Shown in pieces: positions 8,400 through 17,603 of a stretch of DNA of 41,586 nt; the stretch's first letter is position 1, and each line of letters starts with the position of its first letter. The position numbers and the translations under genes are program-made. The stretch comes from Pseudomonadota bacterium (GTDB lineage Bacteria; Pseudomonadota; Alphaproteobacteria; Rhodospirillales; Magnetospirillaceae), in NCBI GenBank assembly GCA_021847015.1, contig JAJZVW010000026.1, positions 1 to 41,586 on the forward strand. The letters are read 5' to 3'. The notes beneath the pieces are model-generated. The model made no database searches. It was not told where the DNA came from and worked only from the letters and a program-made list of their open reading frames with translations.

Positions 8400-8795
8400 A
8401 TGCTCCGCATTCCGGTCGACAAGCTCTGCGTCATCGTCGCCATGGCCCGCGAAGCCATGGGCGGCGAGCCTGCGGTCCACGAGACCGCCGAGGCCGACCG
8501 CGGCGAGGAGGGCGGATTTCCCTCATCCGAGGAATACGAGAGCGAACGGAGCTATGACGCCCTGTTCGACTACGTCGATTCCCTCAATTGCGACGAGCTG
8601 GCCGATCTCTTGGCACTGCTGTGGGTGGGGCGGGGCGATTTCGCCGCGGAGGAATGGCCGGAGGCCCAGCGTCAGGCGGAAGCGGAATTCGCCGACGGCG
8701 ACGCGCTGGCGGAAATCGTTCAGGATCCGATGCTGCCCGATGACGTGACGGCGGGCGCGGAAGCCTTGGGTTATTCCTGTCCGGACGGCGAATGA
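8400..8795 (+). CDS. Small acidic conserved protein, DUF3775-like
   Basis: The 131-residue protein begins [19 protein letters not shown], which resembles the DUF3775 family of alphaproteobacteria, and contains a hydrophobic-acidic block [31 protein letters not shown] split by short acidic linkers. It is very acidic overall and has no signal peptide or membrane helix, so it is probably cytoplasmic. The ATG at 8400 is chosen because GGAGG lies eight bases upstream; an in-frame ATG at 8373 has no such site. It sits 50 bp after rho and its 3' end overlaps the convergent membrane-protein gene by 25 bp. Function is not known. Confidence 0.75.
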   Translation: MLRIPVDKLCVIVAMAREAMGGEPAVHETAEADRGEEGGFPSSEEYESERSYDALFDYVDSLNCDELADLLALLWVGRGDFAAEEWPEAQRQAEAEFADGDALAEIVQDPMLPDDVTAGAEALGYSCPDGE

Positions 8796-9241
8796 TCGCC
8801 ATCGCCAGGGGGTGTCGTGGGGAATACGGTGTGTTCCTGGGCGGCCCGTTTCCAGGCCATATCGTCGGCCAAGGGCGGGCTGTCGGCCGGGGATGACCCG
8901 TAGGCCTGGAATTGCCGGCGCGGTTCGGGATCGGGAGGGCAGAATCGCCGGAAGGCCAGAATCGCCGCCACGGGTCCGGCCAGCATCAGTCCCAGGCCGA
9001 GAAGGACGTTGGCGAAGGTCGTGCGTCCCGCCTTGAGAACGATGGCTTCCTTGCAGTCGTAGCGTTCGCCGAACGACCCGAAGCAGCGGTCCCGCATTTC
9101 GTCCTTCACCGTCGGGGAATTCATGGTGAGGACGGCGTCGTCGGGCATCACGGAAAAGGCGATCCAGCCGGACCCGGCCATCCACAGAAGGCCGGCGGCG
9201 ATCAGCATCCATCTGGTCCTGGCGCGCTTGCCCCTGTCCAT
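8771..9241 (-). CDS. Hypothetical inner membrane protein
   Basis: The 156-residue protein has a positively charged N-terminus (MDRGKRARTR), a membrane helix at about residues 12-30, and a 40-residue periplasmic-like loop with two cysteines (RCFGSFGERYDC). A second helix follows at about residues 76-95, then a proline-rich cytoplasmic tail. A GGAGAG ribosome site precedes the ATG. I recognise no family. The two loop cysteines could form a disulfide. It is transcribed towards the DUF3775-like gene and their coding ends overlap. Confidence 0.7.
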   Translation of the reverse strand: MDRGKRARTRWMLIAAGLLWMAGSGWIAFSVMPDDAVLTMNSPTVKDEMRDRCFGSFGERYDCKEAIVLKAGRTTFANVLLGLGLMLAGPVAAILAFRRFCPPDPEPRRQFQAYGSSPADSPPLADDMAWKRAAQEHTVFPTTPPGDGDHSPSGQE

Positions 9242-9330
9242 TCGCTCTCCTCGATCATTTTTTACACCGATCGGGTAAAGGAAAAAAGGCCGACACGGTC
9301 CAGCGGCGGTTTCCGTATGCGCTTTTTACT

Positions 9331-9418
9331 GTCATCCCGAGCGAGCGTAGCGCCCGATGCGCAGGCGCCCGATTCGCCGCGTTTGGCGGCATAGCCGCCG
9401 AGGGATTTTTCACGCAAT
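9331..9418. repeat. Dispersed inverted repeat, copy C
   Basis: GTCATCCCGAGCG on the left and GAGGGATTTTTCACGC on the right are the usual arm sequences, here separated by a GC-rich insertion with its own small stems. It lies between the membrane protein and the ogt gene. Confidence 0.6.
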
Positions 9419-9419
9419 G

Positions 9420-9881
9420 TCACTGGGACCCGGCGTCTCCGGCTCCCTCGTGCCTCAGCAGGAAGCGCTTGGTGTCGATCCCGTCGAAGCCGGAATATCC
9501 GCCCAGCTCTCCGCCGGCCGCTACGACACGATGGCAGGGGATCAGCACCGGAATGGGGTTGCGGCCGCAGGCGCCGCCGATCGCGCGCGCGGACGTGCCG
9601 AGCCGGGTGGCCAGTGCGCCGTAGGTGGCCGTTTCGCCGAACGGGATTTCGGTCAGGGCGGACCACACGCGCCGCTGGAAGTCGGTGCCGGGCGGATCCA
9701 GCGGAAGATCGAAGGCCGTGCGCCGGCCGGCGAAATACTCCTCAAGCTGATCGCGGGCGGCGACCAGCAGGGGGGTTTCTTCGGCGGCGGCGGGCCAGCC
9801 CCAATCCACCGAGACGATGCGGCCATCCTCTTCGGCGATGGCCAGGGGGCCGACGGGGCTGTTATAGGCGAGCTGAGTCAT
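9420..9881 (-). CDS. ogt: Methylated-DNA--protein-cysteine methyltransferase
   Basis: This suicide repair protein transfers O6-alkyl groups from guanine to its own cysteine. The 153-residue product has the active-site motif IPCHRV with the acceptor Cys at residue 116, the helix-turn-helix region FGETATYGALATRLGT at about 81-96, the conserved asparagine-containing GRNPIPVL, and the C-terminal GYSGFDGIDTKRFLL block. Length is typical of the single-domain Ogt type, without an N-terminal Ada domain. It follows the DUF255 gene on the same strand with an 8-bp gap, so they may be co-transcribed. Confidence 0.93.
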   Translation of the reverse strand: MTQLAYNSPVGPLAIAEEDGRIVSVDWGWPAAAEETPLLVAARDQLEEYFAGRRTAFDLPLDPPGTDFQRRVWSALTEIPFGETATYGALATRLGTSARAIGGACGRNPIPVLIPCHRVVAAGGELGGYSGFDGIDTKRFLLRHEGAGDAGSQ

Positions 9882-9889
9882 GCCCCAAA

Positions 9890-11899
9890 CTAGCCGGAAG
9901 CGAGCGTATCGCGCAACCGGTCGGGCTCGGTGACGGGCGCCGAGCAGGCGGAACCGCGGCAGACATAGGCGGCGCTCTTGCCGTCCACCGGCCCCTTGCC
10001 GTGGGCGGGATGGGATGCGGGAAGGCGGTGGCCGTCCTCGATCCGGACAACAATGCGGGTGGGCAGGGCGGTCGCGGCCACGGCATCGACGAGCGCCAGG
10101 GTGTCGGCGCGGCCGGTGGGGCCGGCGACCACCACCGAAACCGGATCGGCGAGTTGCTCGAACGCGGCCAGGATGGCGGTCATGGTCGGGTAATGCTCGG
10201 GGATGCGGGCGGAGAAGGCGGCGATGGTGCGTTCGGCGCGCAGCCGATAGGCGTCGTCTCCGGTGATCGCCCACAGGCGGGCGCAGACTTGCGCCATGAT
10301 CCCGTTGGCGGAGGGATAAGGCGAATCGTTGAACGGCTTGAGGCGGACGATGACGTCGTCGGCGCTGGCCGGGGCCTGGAAATAGCCGCCCGCGTGATCG
10401 TCCCAGTGATGGAGGTTGGCCGCGTCCACCCAGGCGCGGGCGTAATCGACATAGGCGGGATCGCCGGTGGCTTCGGCCAGGACCAGGGCGGCGCGGGCCA
10501 TGTGGGCGAGGTCGTCGACCAGGCCGGTGCCGCTGGCGCGTCCGAAGCGCAGCGCATGGGCCAGGCGATCGCCGGGCAAGGCCATGGTGTGCCGCACCAT
10601 GTCGAAGGCGAGACGGGCGGCATCCAGCCAGCGCGGCATGGCGAAGGCGAAGGCGGCGTTGGCCAGCGCGGCGATCATCATGCCGTTCCAATCGGCCAGC
10701 ACCTTGTCGTCGCGCCCGGGGCGGGGCCGGGATTCGCGTTCGCGCCAAAGGATGGCGCGGGCATCGGCCAGCGCGGCTTCGTCCGGATCGGGCCACGCCG
10801 TGCGGTGCAGGATGGTGCGTCCTTCCCAATTGCCTTGGGGGCGCACGTCATAGGCGCGGGCGAAGACGGGCGCGGTTTCGGGCGGCAGCAGGCGGGCGAC
10901 GGCATCGGCGCTCCAGGTGTAGAAGCGGCCCTCCTCGCCCTCGCTGTCGGCGTCGAGGCTGGCGGCGAAGGCGCCGCCCTCGGCCACCATCTCGCGCAGC
11001 ACCCACTCGGCGGTTTCGTTCACCCGCAGGCGGAACAGGGGATTGCCGGTGTGCTGCCAGGCCAGGGTGAGGAGATCGATAAGCCCGGCATTGTCGTAGA
11101 GCATCTTCTCGAAATGGGGCACCAGCCATTCCTCGTCGGTGGAATAGCGCATGAATCCGCCGCCGAGATGGTCGTAGATGCCGCCCAGGCCGATGCGTTC
11201 CAGGGTGTGCGTCACCGCGTCGCGGAGATTGACGTCGCCGGTGCGAAGGTACGCCCGCCAGAGGAAGTCGAAGATCCCGGGCTGGGGGAATTTGGGCGCG
11301 CCGCGAAGGCCGCCGTGGCGCGTGTCCACCAAGCGCACCAGCCGCCGCGCCCCGTCGTCGAGAAGCGAGAGGGTGAGGCCCACATCCCCCGCGGTGCGGG
11401 CGCCGTCGGCGAATTCCCGTCGTAAGGCCGCGACGTTTTCGCGCACCTTGTCGGGCTGATGGGCCCAGGCGTCGGCCACCGTCCGGAGGACGCCGGGAAA
11501 GCCCGGGCGGCCGTAGCGGGCGGAGGGGGGAAAATATGTGCCGCCCCAGAACGGGTCGCCCTCGGGGGTGAGGAACATGGTCAGCGGCCAGCCTCCCGAC
11601 TGGCCCATCATCGCCAGCGCCTGCTGGTAGATGGCGTCGAGATCGGGGCGTTCCTCGCGATCGACCTTGATGGGCACGAAGAGCTGGTTGATGAGGGCGG
11701 CGATGTCCGGATCCTCGAAACTCTCATGGGCCATCACATGGCACCAATGGCAGGCGGCATAGCCGATGGACAGGAGGATCGGCTTGGCCGTCTCCCTGGC
11801 TTCCGCCAGGGCTTCGGAATCCCAGGGACGCCAATCCACCGGATTGTCCTGGTGCTGGAGGAGATAGGGACTGGTCTGTTCGGCGAGGCGGTTGGCCAT
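9890..11899 (-). CDS. Thioredoxin-domain protein of the YyaL/DUF255 (SSP411-like) family
   Basis: The 669-residue protein joins an N-terminal thioredoxin-like domain to a C-terminal (alpha/alpha)6 barrel like that of glycosidases and epimerases. The family start [21 protein letters not shown] is clear, and the redox-type motif CHWC is at residues 50-53, followed by [10 protein letters not shown] and [23 protein letters not shown]. Later [10 protein letters not shown] and [12 protein letters not shown] mark the barrel. It has no signal peptide. The biochemical role of bacterial members is not established. The start at 11897-11899 is chosen because homologues begin here; an in-frame upstream ATG adds 12 unsupported residues. 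Confidence 0.88.
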   Translation of the reverse strand: MANRLAEQTSPYLLQHQDNPVDWRPWDSEALAEARETAKPILLSIGYAACHWCHVMAHESFEDPDIAALINQLFVPIKVDREERPDLDAIYQQALAMMGQSGGWPLTMFLTPEGDPFWGGTYFPPSARYGRPGFPGVLRTVADAWAHQPDKVRENVAALRREFADGARTAGDVGLTLSLLDDGARRLVRLVDTRHGGLRGAPKFPQPGIFDFLWRAYLRTGDVNLRDAVTHTLERIGLGGIYDHLGGGFMRYSTDEEWLVPHFEKMLYDNAGLIDLLTLAWQHTGNPLFRLRVNETAEWVLREMVAEGGAFAASLDADSEGEEGRFYTWSADAVARLLPPETAPVFARAYDVRPQGNWEGRTILHRTAWPDPDEAALADARAILWRERESRPRPGRDDKVLADWNGMMIAALANAAFAFAMPRWLDAARLAFDMVRHTMALPGDRLAHALRFGRASGTGLVDDLAHMARAALVLAEATGDPAYVDYARAWVDAANLHHWDDHAGGYFQAPASADDVIVRLKPFNDSPYPSANGIMAQVCARLWAITGDDAYRLRAERTIAAFSARIPEHYPTMTAILAAFEQLADPVSVVVAGPTGRADTLALVDAVAATALPTRIVVRIEDGHRLPASHPAHGKGPVDGKSAAYVCRGSACSAPVTEPDRLRDTLASG

Positions 11900-12022
11900 G
11901 GGTCGTAATCCGTGGGAGCGGTCGTTGCGCGTCAAGGGTCGAAGGCTTACTTTGGGTCGCCGATAACGATTGGCAAGCGCGGGCCGTATCGGCGGCGCGC
12001 GGATACGGATGGCGGAGGCGGC

Positions 12023-12271
12023 ATGAAGATCACGTTCGACATGGATTGCACGCCCGAGGAATTGCGCGCGTTCCTGGGCGTGCCGGACATCCGGCCCATG
12101 CAGGACGCGGTGCTGCGCAAGGTGCAGGACCGCATGATGGCGGCGTTGTCGGCCATGGAGCCGGAGACCATGTTCAGGGCGTGGCTGCCGGCCCAGGTCC
12201 AGACCATCGAGCGTTTTCAGAAGGCGTTCTGGCCGTTCGCCGGCAGCGGCCGAGAGGAGACACCGGAGTGA
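12023..12271 (+). CDS. Small conserved protein, DUF6489-like
   Basis: The 82-residue protein starts [22 protein letters not shown], followed by [31 protein letters not shown]. This pattern matches small alphaproteobacterial proteins of the DUF6489 type, which carry a phasin-like helical stretch. It is soluble and mainly helical. A GGAGG-type site precedes the ATG. Its TGA overlaps the GTG of the ferredoxin gene (GTGA), so the two are translationally coupled. No enzymatic motif is visible, and function is unknown. Confidence 0.75.
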   Translation: MKITFDMDCTPEELRAFLGVPDIRPMQDAVLRKVQDRMMAALSAMEPETMFRAWLPAQVQTIERFQKAFWPFAGSGREETPE

Positions 12272-12618
12272 GGACCGATCCGCCGCTCTATTACCGCATC
12301 CATGTCTTCGCCTGCACCAACCGGCGTCCCGAGGGGCATCCCCGCGGGTCCTGTGCGGCCAGGGGGTCGGAACGGCTGCGGGATTACATGAAGGCCCGCG
12401 CCAAGGAGCTTGGCCTGGACGGCGTGCGGATCAATTCCGCCGGTTGCCTGGACCGCTGCGAGCTGGGGCCGGTGATGGTGATCTATCCCGAGGGCGTCTG
12501 GTATGCCTACCGGAACCACGACGACATCGACGAAATCCTCCGCGTCCATCTGGTCGAGGGCGGACGGGTGGAGCGCCTGATCCTGACGCCGAACGACCAG
12601 CCGATCCTGTCGGCCTGA
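12268..12618 (+). CDS. Thioredoxin-like [2Fe-2S] ferredoxin
   Basis: The 116-residue protein has the four-cysteine pattern of thioredoxin-fold ferredoxins, with C16 (HVFACTNRR), C29 (GSCAARG), and C60 and C64 ([11 protein letters not shown]), followed by [13 protein letters not shown], a hallmark of the family. It would bind one 2Fe-2S cluster and act as a cytoplasmic electron carrier, partner unknown. The start is GTG at 12268, overlapping the previous stop; no ATG is near. The coupling with the DUF6489-like gene suggests a shared role that I cannot name. Confidence 0.88.
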   Translation: MRTDPPLYYRIHVFACTNRRPEGHPRGSCAARGSERLRDYMKARAKELGLDGVRINSAGCLDRCELGPVMVIYPEGVWYAYRNHDDIDEILRVHLVEGGRVERLILTPNDQPILSA

Positions 12619-12684
12619 TCCCGCTCCAACGAAACCCTTTCTGCCGGCCCGCCTTTGTGCTTTGAAAGGGCGGCACGACCAGGA

Positions 12685-12770
12685 TGTCATCCCGACCGGG
12701 CGCAGGCGCGCGGAGGGATCGTTCGCGCGTGGGGCGTGAAAGACTCTTCGCCTACGCTCAGGATGACAAA
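12685..12770. repeat. Dispersed inverted repeat, copy D
   Basis: GTCATCCCGACCG with GGAGGGATCG on the left and GAAAGACTCTTCGCCTACG with CAGGATGACA on the right form an imperfect stem, 37 bp before the mnmE start. A transcript from upstream would carry this hairpin. Confidence 0.65.
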
Positions 12771-12806
12771 CGGGGCGATCATCGCGGCAAGGTTTTGGCG
12801 GCGGGG

Positions 12807-14132
12807 ATGACGGATACCATTTTCGCGTTGGCGAGCGGGGCGGGACGCGCGGGCGTCGCCGTCTACCGGCTGTCGGGACCGGGGGCCGGGCCGGCGCTGG
12901 CCGCGCTGACGGGCCGGGACCTGCCGGCGCCGCGCACGGCCGTGCGGGCGCGGCTTCGCGACGGTGGCGGCGATGTCATCGACGACGGGCTGGCGCTGTG
13001 GTTTCCGGCGCCGCGCAGCTTCACCGGCGAGGACGTGGCGGAGCTTCACCTCCATGGCGGACGGGCGGTGGGACGGGCGGTGGCCGAGCGGCTTCTGGGC
13101 CTGGGCCTGCGTCCGGCCGAGGCGGGCGAGTTCTCCCGGCGCGCGGTGGTCAACGGCAAGATGGACCTCACCCGCGCCGAGGCGGTGGCCGACCTGGTCG
13201 AGGCGGAGACGGCGGCCCAGCGGCGCCAGGCGCTGCGGCAGATGGACGGCGGATTGGAATCCCGGATCGAGGGCTGGCGGCAAATCGTGGTGGGCGCGCT
13301 CGCCTATGTGGAAGCCGCCATCGACTTCGCCGACGAGGGGATGCCCGGCGACCTGATGGCGGGGGTGTCGGCGAGGGTTTCCGCCCTGGCGGCCGAGATC
13401 GAGGCCGCCTTGGCCGACAACCGGCGCGGCGAGCGGTTGCGGGACGGTCTGCACATCGCCATCCTTGGCGCCCCCAACGCCGGCAAGTCCAGTCTGCTCA
13501 ACCGGCTGGCCGGGCGCGAGGCGGCCATCGTCTCGGGGATAGCCGGCACCACCCGCGACGTGATCGAGGTGCATCTGGACCTGGGCGGATGGCCGGTGGT
13601 GGTGGCGGACACCGCCGGGTTGCGGGACGCGGCCGGGGAGATCGAGGCGGAGGGAATCCGCCGCGCCCTGGCGCGGGCGCAAGCGGCGGACCTCAAACTG
13701 GCGGTGTTCGACGGCGCGGCGCGGCCGGTGATCGACGGCGCCACCCGGGCGCTGGTGGACGGGGACGCCGTGGTGGTCGTCAACAAGGCGGACATCGCCG
13801 GGGGCGGGGTGCCGGCGACGGTGGAGGGCCGGCCGGCGCTGGCGGTGTCGGCCCGGACCGGTGCCGGGATCGACGCCCTGGTGGCGGCCCTGGAGCACGA
13901 GGTCGCCAGCCGGCTGGAAGGCGGCGGGGCGCCGCCGCTGACGCGGGAGCGGCACCGGGCGGCGGCGATGGAGTGCCGGACGGCGCTACGGCGGTTCGAT
14001 CCGGCGGGCGAGATCGAGCTGGCGGCCGAGGACTTGCGCATGGCCGGGCGGGCGCTGGGGCGCATCACCGGGCGGATCGACGTCGAGGAATTGCTGGACG
14101 TGGTGTTCCGCGATTTCTGTATCGGCAAGTAG
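12807..14132 (+). CDS. mnmE: tRNA uridine-5-carboxymethylaminomethyl modification GTPase MnmE
   Basis: MnmE with MnmG installs the cmnm5 group on the wobble uridine of several tRNAs. The 441-residue protein has the N-terminal folate-binding domain ([21 protein letters not shown]), the helical domain, and an inserted G domain with P-loop [10 protein letters not shown] near residue 220. Other G motifs are GTTRDV, the DTAG switch near 268 and the NKAD motif near 328. The C-terminus is the conserved CIGK with the functional cysteine. The start ATG has only a weak ribosome site (GCGGGG). The stop lies four bases before the possible GTG of mnmG, so the two partners are one operon. Confidence 0.96.
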   Translation: MTDTIFALASGAGRAGVAVYRLSGPGAGPALAALTGRDLPAPRTAVRARLRDGGGDVIDDGLALWFPAPRSFTGEDVAELHLHGGRAVGRAVAERLLGLGLRPAEAGEFSRRAVVNGKMDLTRAEAVADLVEAETAAQRRQALRQMDGGLESRIEGWRQIVVGALAYVEAAIDFADEGMPGDLMAGVSARVSALAAEIEAALADNRRGERLRDGLHIAILGAPNAGKSSLLNRLAGREAAIVSGIAGTTRDVIEVHLDLGGWPVVVADTAGLRDAAGEIEAEGIRRALARAQAADLKLAVFDGAARPVIDGATRALVDGDAVVVVNKADIAGGGVPATVEGRPALAVSARTGAGIDALVAALEHEVASRLEGGGAPPLTRERHRAAAMECRTALRRFDPAGEIELAAEDLRMAGRALGRITGRIDVEELLDVVFRDFCIGK

Positions 14133-14137
14133 GAGAG

Positions 14138-14153
14138 TGTTTCACGTGAAACA
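14138..14153. promoter_or_regulatory. parS: parS site 1, inside the mnmG start
   Basis: TGTTTCACGTGAAACA is a perfect 16-bp match to the chromosomal parS consensus bound by ParB. It covers both possible GTG start codons region of mnmG: one begins one base to the left, the other is the GTG of the CACGTG core. ParB here would nucleate spreading and could influence mnmG expression. Confidence 0.95.
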
Positions 14154-16020
14154 GGACTGGGACCGGCGGGCCGACGTGGTGGTGATCGGCGGCGGCCATG
14201 CCGGGTGCGAGGCCGCCGCCGCCGCCGCGCGCATGGGCGCGGCGACGATGCTTGTCACCCAGCGGCTGGAGACCCTGGGCGAGATGTCCTGCAATCCGGC
14301 TATCGGCGGCCTGGCCAAAGGCCAATTGGTGCGCGAGATCGACGCCCTGGACGGGCTGATGGGCCGCGCCATCGATGCCGCCGGTATCCAGTTCCGCATC
14401 CTCAACCGCAGCAAGGGGCCGGCGGTGCAGGGGCCGCGCGCCCAGGCCGACCGTGCGCTCTATCGCCGGGCCATGCGCCGGCTGCTCGACGCCCAGGCCG
14501 GCCTGGAGCTGCTGGCGGGGACGGTGGAGGACCTTGTGGTCGCCGACGGCCGGCTGGCCGGTTTGGTCCTGGCCGACGGCCGGCGCATCGCCTGCGGGGC
14601 GGCGGTGGTGACCACAGGCACGTTCCTGCGCGGGCTCATCCATTGCGGCGAAAAGCGCTGGCCGGCGGGGCGGGTCGGGGATGCGCCGTCCTATGGCCTG
14701 TCGGCGGCGCTGGGGCGGCTCGGCTTTCCGTTGGGGCGGCTGAAGACCGGGACGCCGGCGCGGCTCGACGGCCGGACCATCGACTGGGCGGTGCTGGAGA
14801 TGCAGGCGGGCGACGATCCCCCGGTCCCGTTCTCGTTCCTCACCGACCGCATCGCCACGCCGCAGGTGTCGTGCGGGATCACCTTCACCAACGAGCGTAC
14901 CCACGCCGTCATCCGCGCCAACCTGCACCGGGCGCCCATGTATTCCGGTCAGATCGAAAGCGTCGGCCCGCGCTATTGCCCGTCCATTGAGGACAAGGTG
15001 GTGCGCTTCGCCGACAAGGATCGCCACCAGATCTTCCTTGAGCCCGAGGGACTGGACGATCCCACGGTCTACCCCAACGGCGTCTCGACGTCGCTGCCCG
15101 CCGAGGTGCAGGCCGAGATGCTGGCCACCATCCCCGGACTGGAGCGGGCCGCCATCCTGCGGCCCGGCTACGCCATCGAGTACGATTTCGTCGATCCCCG
15201 CGAGCTTGACCACGCGCTGGAGACCCGGCGGGTGCGGGGGCTGTTCCTGGCCGGGCAGATCAACGGCACCACCGGCTACGAGGAGGCGGGCGGCCAGGGC
15301 CTGCTGGCCGGGATCAACGCCGCCCGCATGGTGGCGGGTTCGCCGCCGTTCGTGCTGGACCGGGCCGACGCCTATATCGGCGTGATGGTGGACGACCTGG
15401 TGACGCTGGGCACCGCCGAGCCGTACCGGATGTTCACCTCGCGCGCCGAATACCGGTTGATCCTGCGGGCCGACAACGCCGATGCGCGGCTGACGCCCAA
15501 GGGACTCGCGGCGGGATGCGTGGGTGGGGAGAGGGGAGCGCGGTTCCAGGCGAAGGCGGCCGCGCTGGCGGCGGCGCGGTGCCGGCTTGCGGAGTTGACG
15601 GCGTCGCCGACGGCGCTGCGCCGCCACGGGCTGGAGGTCAACCAGGACGGGGTGGTGCGCAGCGCCTGGGAGCTGCTGGCCTATCGCGGCATCGACCTGG
15701 AACGGCTGGCGGCGATCTGGCCCGAGCTGGGCGATATCGGCGGGGAGGTGGCGGGGCAGCTCGCCATCGAGGGCGGCTATCAGGGTTACCTGGCGCGGCA
15801 GGAGGCGGAGGTTCGCGCCTATCGCCGGGAGGAGGAACTGGCGCTGCCGGCGGATCTGGATTACGCAACCGTAGGGTCGCTGTCGGCCGAGGTGCGGCAA
15901 AAGCTGGCCGCGGCGCGCCCGGCCAGCCTGGCGGCGGCGGCGCGCATACCCGGGATCACCCCGGCGGCGCTGGCCGCGCTGCTGGCCCATGTGCGCAAGC
16001 GGCCGGGGAATGCGGCGTGA
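14146..16020 (+). CDS. mnmG: tRNA uridine-5-carboxymethylaminomethyl modification enzyme MnmG (GidA)
   Basis: MnmG is the FAD- and NADH-dependent partner of MnmE in wobble-uridine modification. The protein (624 residues) has the FAD-binding loop [20 protein letters not shown] near the N-terminus, the catalytic cysteine segment [23 protein letters not shown] cut here to its key parts (CNPAIGG), a second nucleotide loop, and [18 protein letters not shown] near residue 375. A C-terminal helical MnmE-binding domain ends in [13 protein letters not shown]. Start choice: AGGAG (14131-14135) is ten bases from GTG 14146 but one base from GTG 14137, so 14146 is preferred; the 14137 start would give 627 residues. 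Either way, parS is coding sequence. Confidence 0.95.
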   Translation: MKQDWDRRADVVVIGGGHAGCEAAAAAARMGAATMLVTQRLETLGEMSCNPAIGGLAKGQLVREIDALDGLMGRAIDAAGIQFRILNRSKGPAVQGPRAQADRALYRRAMRRLLDAQAGLELLAGTVEDLVVADGRLAGLVLADGRRIACGAAVVTTGTFLRGLIHCGEKRWPAGRVGDAPSYGLSAALGRLGFPLGRLKTGTPARLDGRTIDWAVLEMQAGDDPPVPFSFLTDRIATPQVSCGITFTNERTHAVIRANLHRAPMYSGQIESVGPRYCPSIEDKVVRFADKDRHQIFLEPEGLDDPTVYPNGVSTSLPAEVQAEMLATIPGLERAAILRPGYAIEYDFVDPRELDHALETRRVRGLFLAGQINGTTGYEEAGGQGLLAGINAARMVAGSPPFVLDRADAYIGVMVDDLVTLGTAEPYRMFTSRAEYRLILRADNADARLTPKGLAAGCVGGERGARFQAKAAALAAARCRLAELTASPTALRRHGLEVNQDGVVRSAWELLAYRGIDLERLAAIWPELGDIGGEVAGQLAIEGGYQGYLARQEAEVRAYRREEELALPADLDYATVGSLSAEVRQKLAAARPASLAAAARIPGITPAALAALLAHVRKRPGNAA

Positions 16021-16023
16021 CGA

Positions 16024-16039
16024 TGTTTCACGTGAAACA
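16024..16039. promoter_or_regulatory. parS: parS site 2
   Basis: A second perfect TGTTTCACGTGAAACA lies three bases after the mnmG stop. Together with the following GGCGGGCG it is an exact inverted copy of the sequence at parS site 3 (24-bp arms). Confidence 0.95.
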
Positions 16040-16057
16040 GGCGGGCGGAGCGGGGAT

Positions 16058-16139
16058 GAAAGGTTCCTCGTCGCTGGCGCTCTCTCGGAACGACACGATG
16101 GCCTGTCGTCCCGAGCGCAGCCGAGGGATCTTTCGCGCA
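16058..16139. repeat. Dispersed inverted repeat, copy E, between two parS sites
   Basis: The arms GAAAGGTTCCTCG...CTCTCGGAACGACAC and TGTCGTCCCGAGCG...CGAGGGATCTTTCGCGC pair imperfectly. The unit lies centrally between parS 2 and parS 3, so the whole stretch 16024-16175 can fold on itself. Confidence 0.7.
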
Positions 16140-16159
16140 CCACCCCCGCTTCGCCCGCC

Positions 16160-16175
16160 TGTTTCACGTGAAACA
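16160..16175. promoter_or_regulatory. parS: parS site 3, upstream of rsmG
   Basis: The third perfect TGTTTCACGTGAAACA lies 14 bp before the rsmG start codon. It is preceded by CGCCCGCC, the inverted counterpart of the bases following parS 2. Confidence 0.95.
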
Positions 16176-16189
16176 TCGAGGGGGAAGGA

Positions 16190-16801
16190 ATGACGCCGCA
16201 CGAGTTTCAGGCCGCGACCGGCGTGGGGGACACGACCCTGGACCGGCTGACGGCCTACGCCGACCTTCTGGTCAAGTGGCAGGCCCGCATCAACCTGATC
16301 GGCCCCGACACGGTGCCCGATCTGTGGCGGCGCCACATGCTCGATTCCGCCCAGCTTTTCCGCCTGCTGCCGGCCGGTGCGCGCCGCGTGGCCGATCTCG
16401 GCTCCGGGGCGGGCTTTCCCGGTCTGGTCCTGGCCATCCTGGGGGCGCCCGACGTCCATCTGGTCGAGAGCGACGCCCGCAAGGGCGCCTTCCTGCGCGA
16501 GGCCGCCCGCGTCACCGGGACGCCGATCACCGTCCATACCGCCCGCATCGAGACCCTGGCGCCGCTGGCCGCGGACGTCGTCACCGCCCGCGCGTTGGCG
16601 CCCCTGGCCAAATTGCTCGCCCTGGCCGAGCGGCACGGGCATGCCGGCACCCATTACCTGTTCCTCAAAGGGCGTGGAAGCGAAGACGAATTGACCACGG
16701 CCGGGAAAGAATGGAATATCACTTTTGACCGGATCCCCTCTCTTTCGGATCCTGCCGGAATCATCCTTCACCTGCGAGAGGTTCGCCGTGGTCGAGCTTA
16801 G
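16190..16801 (+). CDS. rsmG: 16S rRNA (guanine-N7)-methyltransferase RsmG (GidB)
   Basis: RsmG methylates N7 of G527 in 16S rRNA using S-adenosylmethionine. The 203-residue protein has the family segment VKWQARINLIGP near residue 30, the RRHMLDSAQL block, the SAM-binding loop VADLGSGAGFPGLVLA at about 68-83, and VVTARALAPLAKLLALAE near residue 135. The ribosome site GGAAGG precedes the ATG. The 3' end overlaps the parA start by 14 bp, placing rsmG in the same unit as parAB, as in many proteobacteria. Confidence 0.95.
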   Translation: MTPHEFQAATGVGDTTLDRLTAYADLLVKWQARINLIGPDTVPDLWRRHMLDSAQLFRLLPAGARRVADLGSGAGFPGLVLAILGAPDVHLVESDARKGAFLREAARVTGTPITVHTARIETLAPLAADVVTARALAPLAKLLALAERHGHAGTHYLFLKGRGSEDELTTAGKEWNITFDRIPSLSDPAGIILHLREVRRGRA

Positions 16802-17603
16802 CGTAAGCAGCATCTCCACGAACGCCGCCCGTGTCATCGCCATCGCCAACCAGAAGGGCGGAGTGGGCAAGACCACCACCGCCATCAACCTCGCCACCGC
16901 CATCGCCGCCACCCGCAAGAAGGTGCTGCTGGTCGATCTCGATCCCCAGGGCAACGCCAGCACCGGGCTCGGCATCGCGCGGACGGCCCGCGAGGTCAAT
17001 TCCTACCACATGCTGATCGGCGAGGTGCCGCTGGCCGCGGCCATCCAATCCACCGAGATTCCCGATCTGGCGGTCGTGCCCTCGGGGGTGGACCTGTCGG
17101 GGGCGGAAATCGAACTGGTGGACGCGCCCGAGCGGGAATCCCGTCTCAGGGATGCGCTGGGGACGGTCGAGGGCTACGACTACATTCTCATCGACTGCCC
17201 GCCGTCGCTTAATCTGTTGACGCTGAACGCGCTGGTGGCGGCCGATTCGGTGATGGTGCCGCTGCAATGCGAGTTCTTCGCCCTCGAAGGCATCAGTCAT
17301 CTGGTCAAGACCATCGAGCGGGTGCGCCAAGCCTTCAATCCCCGGCTGGACTTGCAGGGGATCGTGCTGACCATGTTCGACAAGCGCAACAACCTGTCCG
17401 ACATGGTGGCGGCCGACGTCCGCGGGTATTTCGGCGACAAGGTCTACAAGACGGTGATCCCGCGCAACGTCCGCGTATCCGAGGCGCCGTCCCACGGCAA
17501 GCCGGTACTGATCTACGACGTCAAGAGCTCGGGTGCGGAGGCCTACATCCACCTCGCCAGCGAGGTGTTGCGGCGTGAACGCGAGACAAGGGCAGGGGTG
17601 TGA
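16788..17603 (+). CDS. parA: Chromosome partitioning ATPase ParA (Soj)
   Basis: ParA binds DNA nonspecifically in its ATP form and moves the ParB-parS complex during segregation. The 271-residue product carries the deviant Walker A motif KGGVGKTT at residues 23-30, then LLVDLDPQGNAS, and the Walker B region YDYILIDCPPSLNLLTLNAL near residue 122. The start is taken as GTG 16788, with GAGAGG upstream and a 14-bp overlap with rsmG; longer in-frame starts lie inside rsmG and give an atypical N-terminus. The stop overlaps the parB start (GTGA). Confidence 0.96.
   Translation: MVELSVSSISTNAARVIAIANQKGGVGKTTTAINLATAIAATRKKVLLVDLDPQGNASTGLGIARTAREVNSYHMLIGEVPLAAAIQSTEIPDLAVVPSGVDLSGAEIELVDAPERESRLRDALGTVEGYDYILIDCPPSLNLLTLNALVAADSVMVPLQCEFFALEGISHLVKTIERVRQAFNPRLDLQGIVLTMFDKRNNLSDMVAADVRGYFGDKVYKTVIPRNVRVSEAPSHGKPVLIYDVKSSGAEAYIHLASEVLRRERETRAGV

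Noticed and set aside
9614-11425. 603-residue plus-strand frame opposite the DUF255 gene
   Set aside because: Glycine- and histidine-rich shadow without motifs; the minus-strand frame has clear conserved segments and the CHWC motif.
12619-12806. Intrinsic terminator between the ferredoxin gene and mnmE
   Set aside because: The visible stem is the dispersed repeat and no T-run follows; termination cannot be claimed.
14065-16176. 703-residue minus-strand frame opposite mnmG
   Set aside because: Its start MFHVKQ comes from the palindromic parS and the rest is low-complexity Arg/Gly/His; mnmG is certain on the other strand.
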